Assembly (NCBI RefSeq): GCF_002188465.1
Contig: NZ_NINW01000040.1
Location: 1-64,000 of the forward strand
Direction of reading: 5' to 3'
From: Pigmentiphaga sp. NML080357
Lineage (GTDB): Bacteria; Pseudomonadota; Gammaproteobacteria; Burkholderiales; Burkholderiaceae_B
Length of the DNA stretch: 64,000 nt
Shown here: piece after piece, positions 62,296-64,000 of the stretch
Position numbering within the stretch: position 1 is the stretch's first letter
Layout: each line of letters opens with the position of its first letter
Position numbers and translations under genes: made by a program
The notes under the pieces: generated by a model
Database searches by the model: none
Told to the model about the DNA's origin: nothing
The model's input: only the letters and a program-made list of their open reading frames with translations

Positions 62296-64000
62296 TTATT
62301 CGGAAAGCAACCCGGCCTTTCCCACCGTGGCCAGATAGCGCAATAGCTCGAGGGGATCGGCGGGTTTCGTGAAGTGATGATCGAAGCCGGCTTCCATGCT
62401 TCTTGCCACGTCGGCGCTGCCGCCATAGCCGCTCATCGCGATGGCGGTCGTGTCGCCGCCCCAGGGTTCCCTGCGAATGCGCTCGCACACGGCATAGCCG
62501 CTCAGTCTTGGCATGCCTATGTCCAGCAGCAGGACGTCGGGCCGCCAGCTCTCCGCCTGCGCGAGCGCCTGTTCGCCATCCCGCGCGATGGCTACCTCGT
62601 GTCCGTGCAGCTTGAGGATTTCCGCCATGGACTCGGCGGCGTCATCGTTGTCGTCGGCCAGCAGTATCCGCAAGCGCCGGGCAGGGGCCTCCTGGGCCGT
62701 GTCCGCCGCCACCGGTCCGGTGTCCGTGCGCGGCGTCGTGACGGGCAGCCGCACGATGAATTCGGCGCCCTGGCCGACGCCCGGACTTTGCGCTTCCACC
62801 GTGCCGTGGTGCAGTTCGACCAGCCGGCGGACCAGAAATAGCCCGACGCCCAGCCCGCCGCGCGAGTTTTCCAGGGAGCGATCTGCCTGGTAGAAAAGTT
62901 GGAAAAGGCGCCGGATGTCATCCGCCGCGAGGCCGATCCCGGTGTCGCGTATCCTGACGGCCACCCGCGCGCCACCGCCCGCGTCTTCGTATCGTTCGAC
63001 GCGGAGCGTGATCCGGCCGTCGGCATCGGAATACTTCGAGGCATTGGTCAGCAGGTTCGCGAACACTTGCGCCAGGCGCACCGGATCGGCCTCGAGCGCC
63101 ACCGGCTCCTCCGGAATCGAGATGTCGAGGTGCTGGCCACGGGCATCGATGAGCGGGCGGCAGGTCTCGACCGCATGGCGGATGATGCCGTCCAGCGTGG
63201 CCGGTTCGAGTTTCAGGCCGAACCGGCCTTGTTCGATGCGGCTCACGTCGAGCAGGTCGTCGACCAGCCGCGCGAAGTGGCCTGTTTGCCGGAGGATGAT
63301 CTCGGCGCTGGCCTTCACCGTAGGGTCGGCCTCGTATTTCTGTTTGAGCAGCCCTGCGACGTTGCGGATCGGCGCGAGCGGGTTGCGCAACTCGTGGGCG
63401 AACTGGGCCAGGAACAGGTCCTTCTGGCGGCTGATGTCCTTCAAGGTCTCTTCGACCATGCGTTGATCGACGAGGTCCGCGGCTTGCCGGACCAGGATGT
63501 CGAACAGCCGCAAATCGTGCTCGGATACTTCCCGCGGGGTGTGCCAGTGGGTGGAAATCATGCCGATTACCTGCCCTTTGCGCGAGACCAGCGGAGTGGT
63601 CTGCACCGCCCTGATGCCGAGGTGCCGATAGGTGGCCAGGTCGTCGGAGCCGGCCATGAAGCCGCACTGCTCGAGATCCGAAACGAAAACCCGGCGGCGG
63701 GTGCGCAGCGCTTCGCCGCATGTGCTTTTCGAGTCGAGCGTGACCCATTTCCAGAACTCGTCGGCGCAGGCGTCGAATCCGAGGCTGGCCAGCAGCTTCA
63801 GCCTGCCGTCGTCCATCAGCGCCTGCATGCTGGCGAACTGCGATTGCATGATGGTTGCCGCGGCATCGACGATTTCCCGGTACAGGCTGTCCGCATCGCC
63901 CGACGCCAGCAGCCGCATGCTGATGTCCTGCAGCAGCCGAGTATCGGCCAGTTCCTCTTCCAGTTCCTGCCGGGCCCGCACGAGTTCGTCGGTCACCCGC
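62296..64000 (-). CDS. Hybrid sensor histidine kinase with GAF and receiver domains (N-terminus beyond window)
   Basis: At least 567 codons; the frame is still open at the window edge, so the true start is probably outside, although GTG 63996 could serve. Order: a short coiled coil (VRARQELEEELADTRLLQ), a GAF domain (about residues 25-175, with SKSTCGEALRTRRRVFV), HisKA with FAHELRNPLAPIRN (His about residue 205), HATPase (NLLTNASKYSDADG, GTGIGLA-type DTGIGLAAD, GGLGVGLFLV), and a C-terminal receiver (LLADDNDDAAES, Asp in VLLLDIGMPRLSG, Lys in FTKPADP). No membrane segment is seen. There is no output partner next to it. Confidence 0.88.
   Translation of the reverse strand, partial: RVTDELVRARQELEEELADTRLLQDISMRLLASGDADSLYREIVDAAATIMQSQFASMQALMDDGRLKLLASLGFDACADEFWKWVTLDSKSTCGEALRTRRRVFVSDLEQCGFMAGSDDLATYRHLGIRAVQTTPLVSRKGQVIGMISTHWHTPREVSEHDLRLFDILVRQAADLVDQRMVEETLKDISRQKDLFLAQFAHELRNPLAPIRNVAGLLKQKYEADPTVKASAEIILRQTGHFARLVDDLLDVSRIEQGRFGLKLEPATLDGIIRHAVETCRPLIDARGQHLDISIPEEPVALEADPVRLAQVFANLLTNASKYSDADGRITLRVERYEDAGGGARVAVRIRDTGIGLAADDIRRLFQLFYQADRSLENSRGGLGVGLFLVRRLVELHHGTVEAQSPGVGQGAEFIVRLPVTTPRTDTGPVAADTAQEAPARRLRILLADDNDDAAESMAEILKLHGHEVAIARDGEQALAQAESWRPDVLLLDIGMPRLSGYAVCERIRREPWGGDTTAIAMSGYGGSADVARSMEAGFDHHFTKPADPLELLRYLATVGKAGLLSE

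Overview
The window is GC-rich, densely coded DNA that reads as chromosome of a beta-proteobacterium of the Alcaligenaceae (Bordetella/Achromobacter type). The reasons are five separate Bug-type tripartite-tricarboxylate periplasmic receptors without membrane subunits, Bordetella-like trimeric porins, a Coq7-type ubiquinone hydroxylase, the ZTP riboswitch-glyA-nrdR-ribD order and the ribB-ribH-nusB-thiL-pgpA order. The species assignment is inference from gene content only. No tRNA, rRNA, CRISPR array or complete mobile element was found. The only mobile DNA is the right end of an IS3-family element at the left edge.

Layout. 1-2.7 kb: IS3 end, then a Bug receptor and a UbiD-family decarboxylase in one operon. 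2.8-11 kb (minus): a CpdB-like lipoprotein phosphoesterase and an RND efflux operon (outer-membrane factor, adaptor, pump). 11.1-13.9 kb: a long imperfect palindrome and two tandem porins (minus). 14-16.7 kb: coq7, an OsmC protein, two almost identical copies of a small RNA gene, each with its own promoter and terminator, and a repeat-tailed small lipoprotein. 17-27 kb: housekeeping genes (rplM-rpsI, argC, erpA, uup, anmK with an M23 endopeptidase, tyrS). 27-33 kb: a PEBP protein, a histidine phosphatase, a LysR regulator and a minus-strand operon of Bug receptor, class II aldolase, 2-hydroxyacid dehydrogenase and hydroxypyruvate-isomerase-like protein. 33.2-36.6 kb: ZTP riboswitch, glyA, nrdR, ribD.

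36.6-46.9 kb is a catabolic stretch. An IclR regulator diverges from a Rieske oxygenase-Bug receptor-SDR operon. A succinate-semialdehyde-type dehydrogenase diverges from a GntR/UTRA regulator. An SDR diverges from an HMG-CoA-lyase-like gene, followed by an XdhC-family protein and TrhO. 47-51.4 kb is the ribB-ribH-nusB-thiL-pgpA-pncC operon. 51.4-54.4 kb is a MipA/OmpV protein divergent from a two-component system. 54.4-59.8 kb holds a LysR divergent from an RraA-like gene and Bug receptor, pyrF, dgkA, and another Bug receptor. 59.9-62.1 kb is groESL under a perfect CIRCE operator, and the window ends inside a GAF-histidine kinase-receiver hybrid.

The regulatory DNA is the most interesting part. 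It includes the duplicated anti-Shine-Dalgarno small RNA (15.5 and 16.0 kb), a GC-rich intergenic repeat family seen four times, and several clean palindromes or phased repeats placed over promoters between divergent regulator and target genes.
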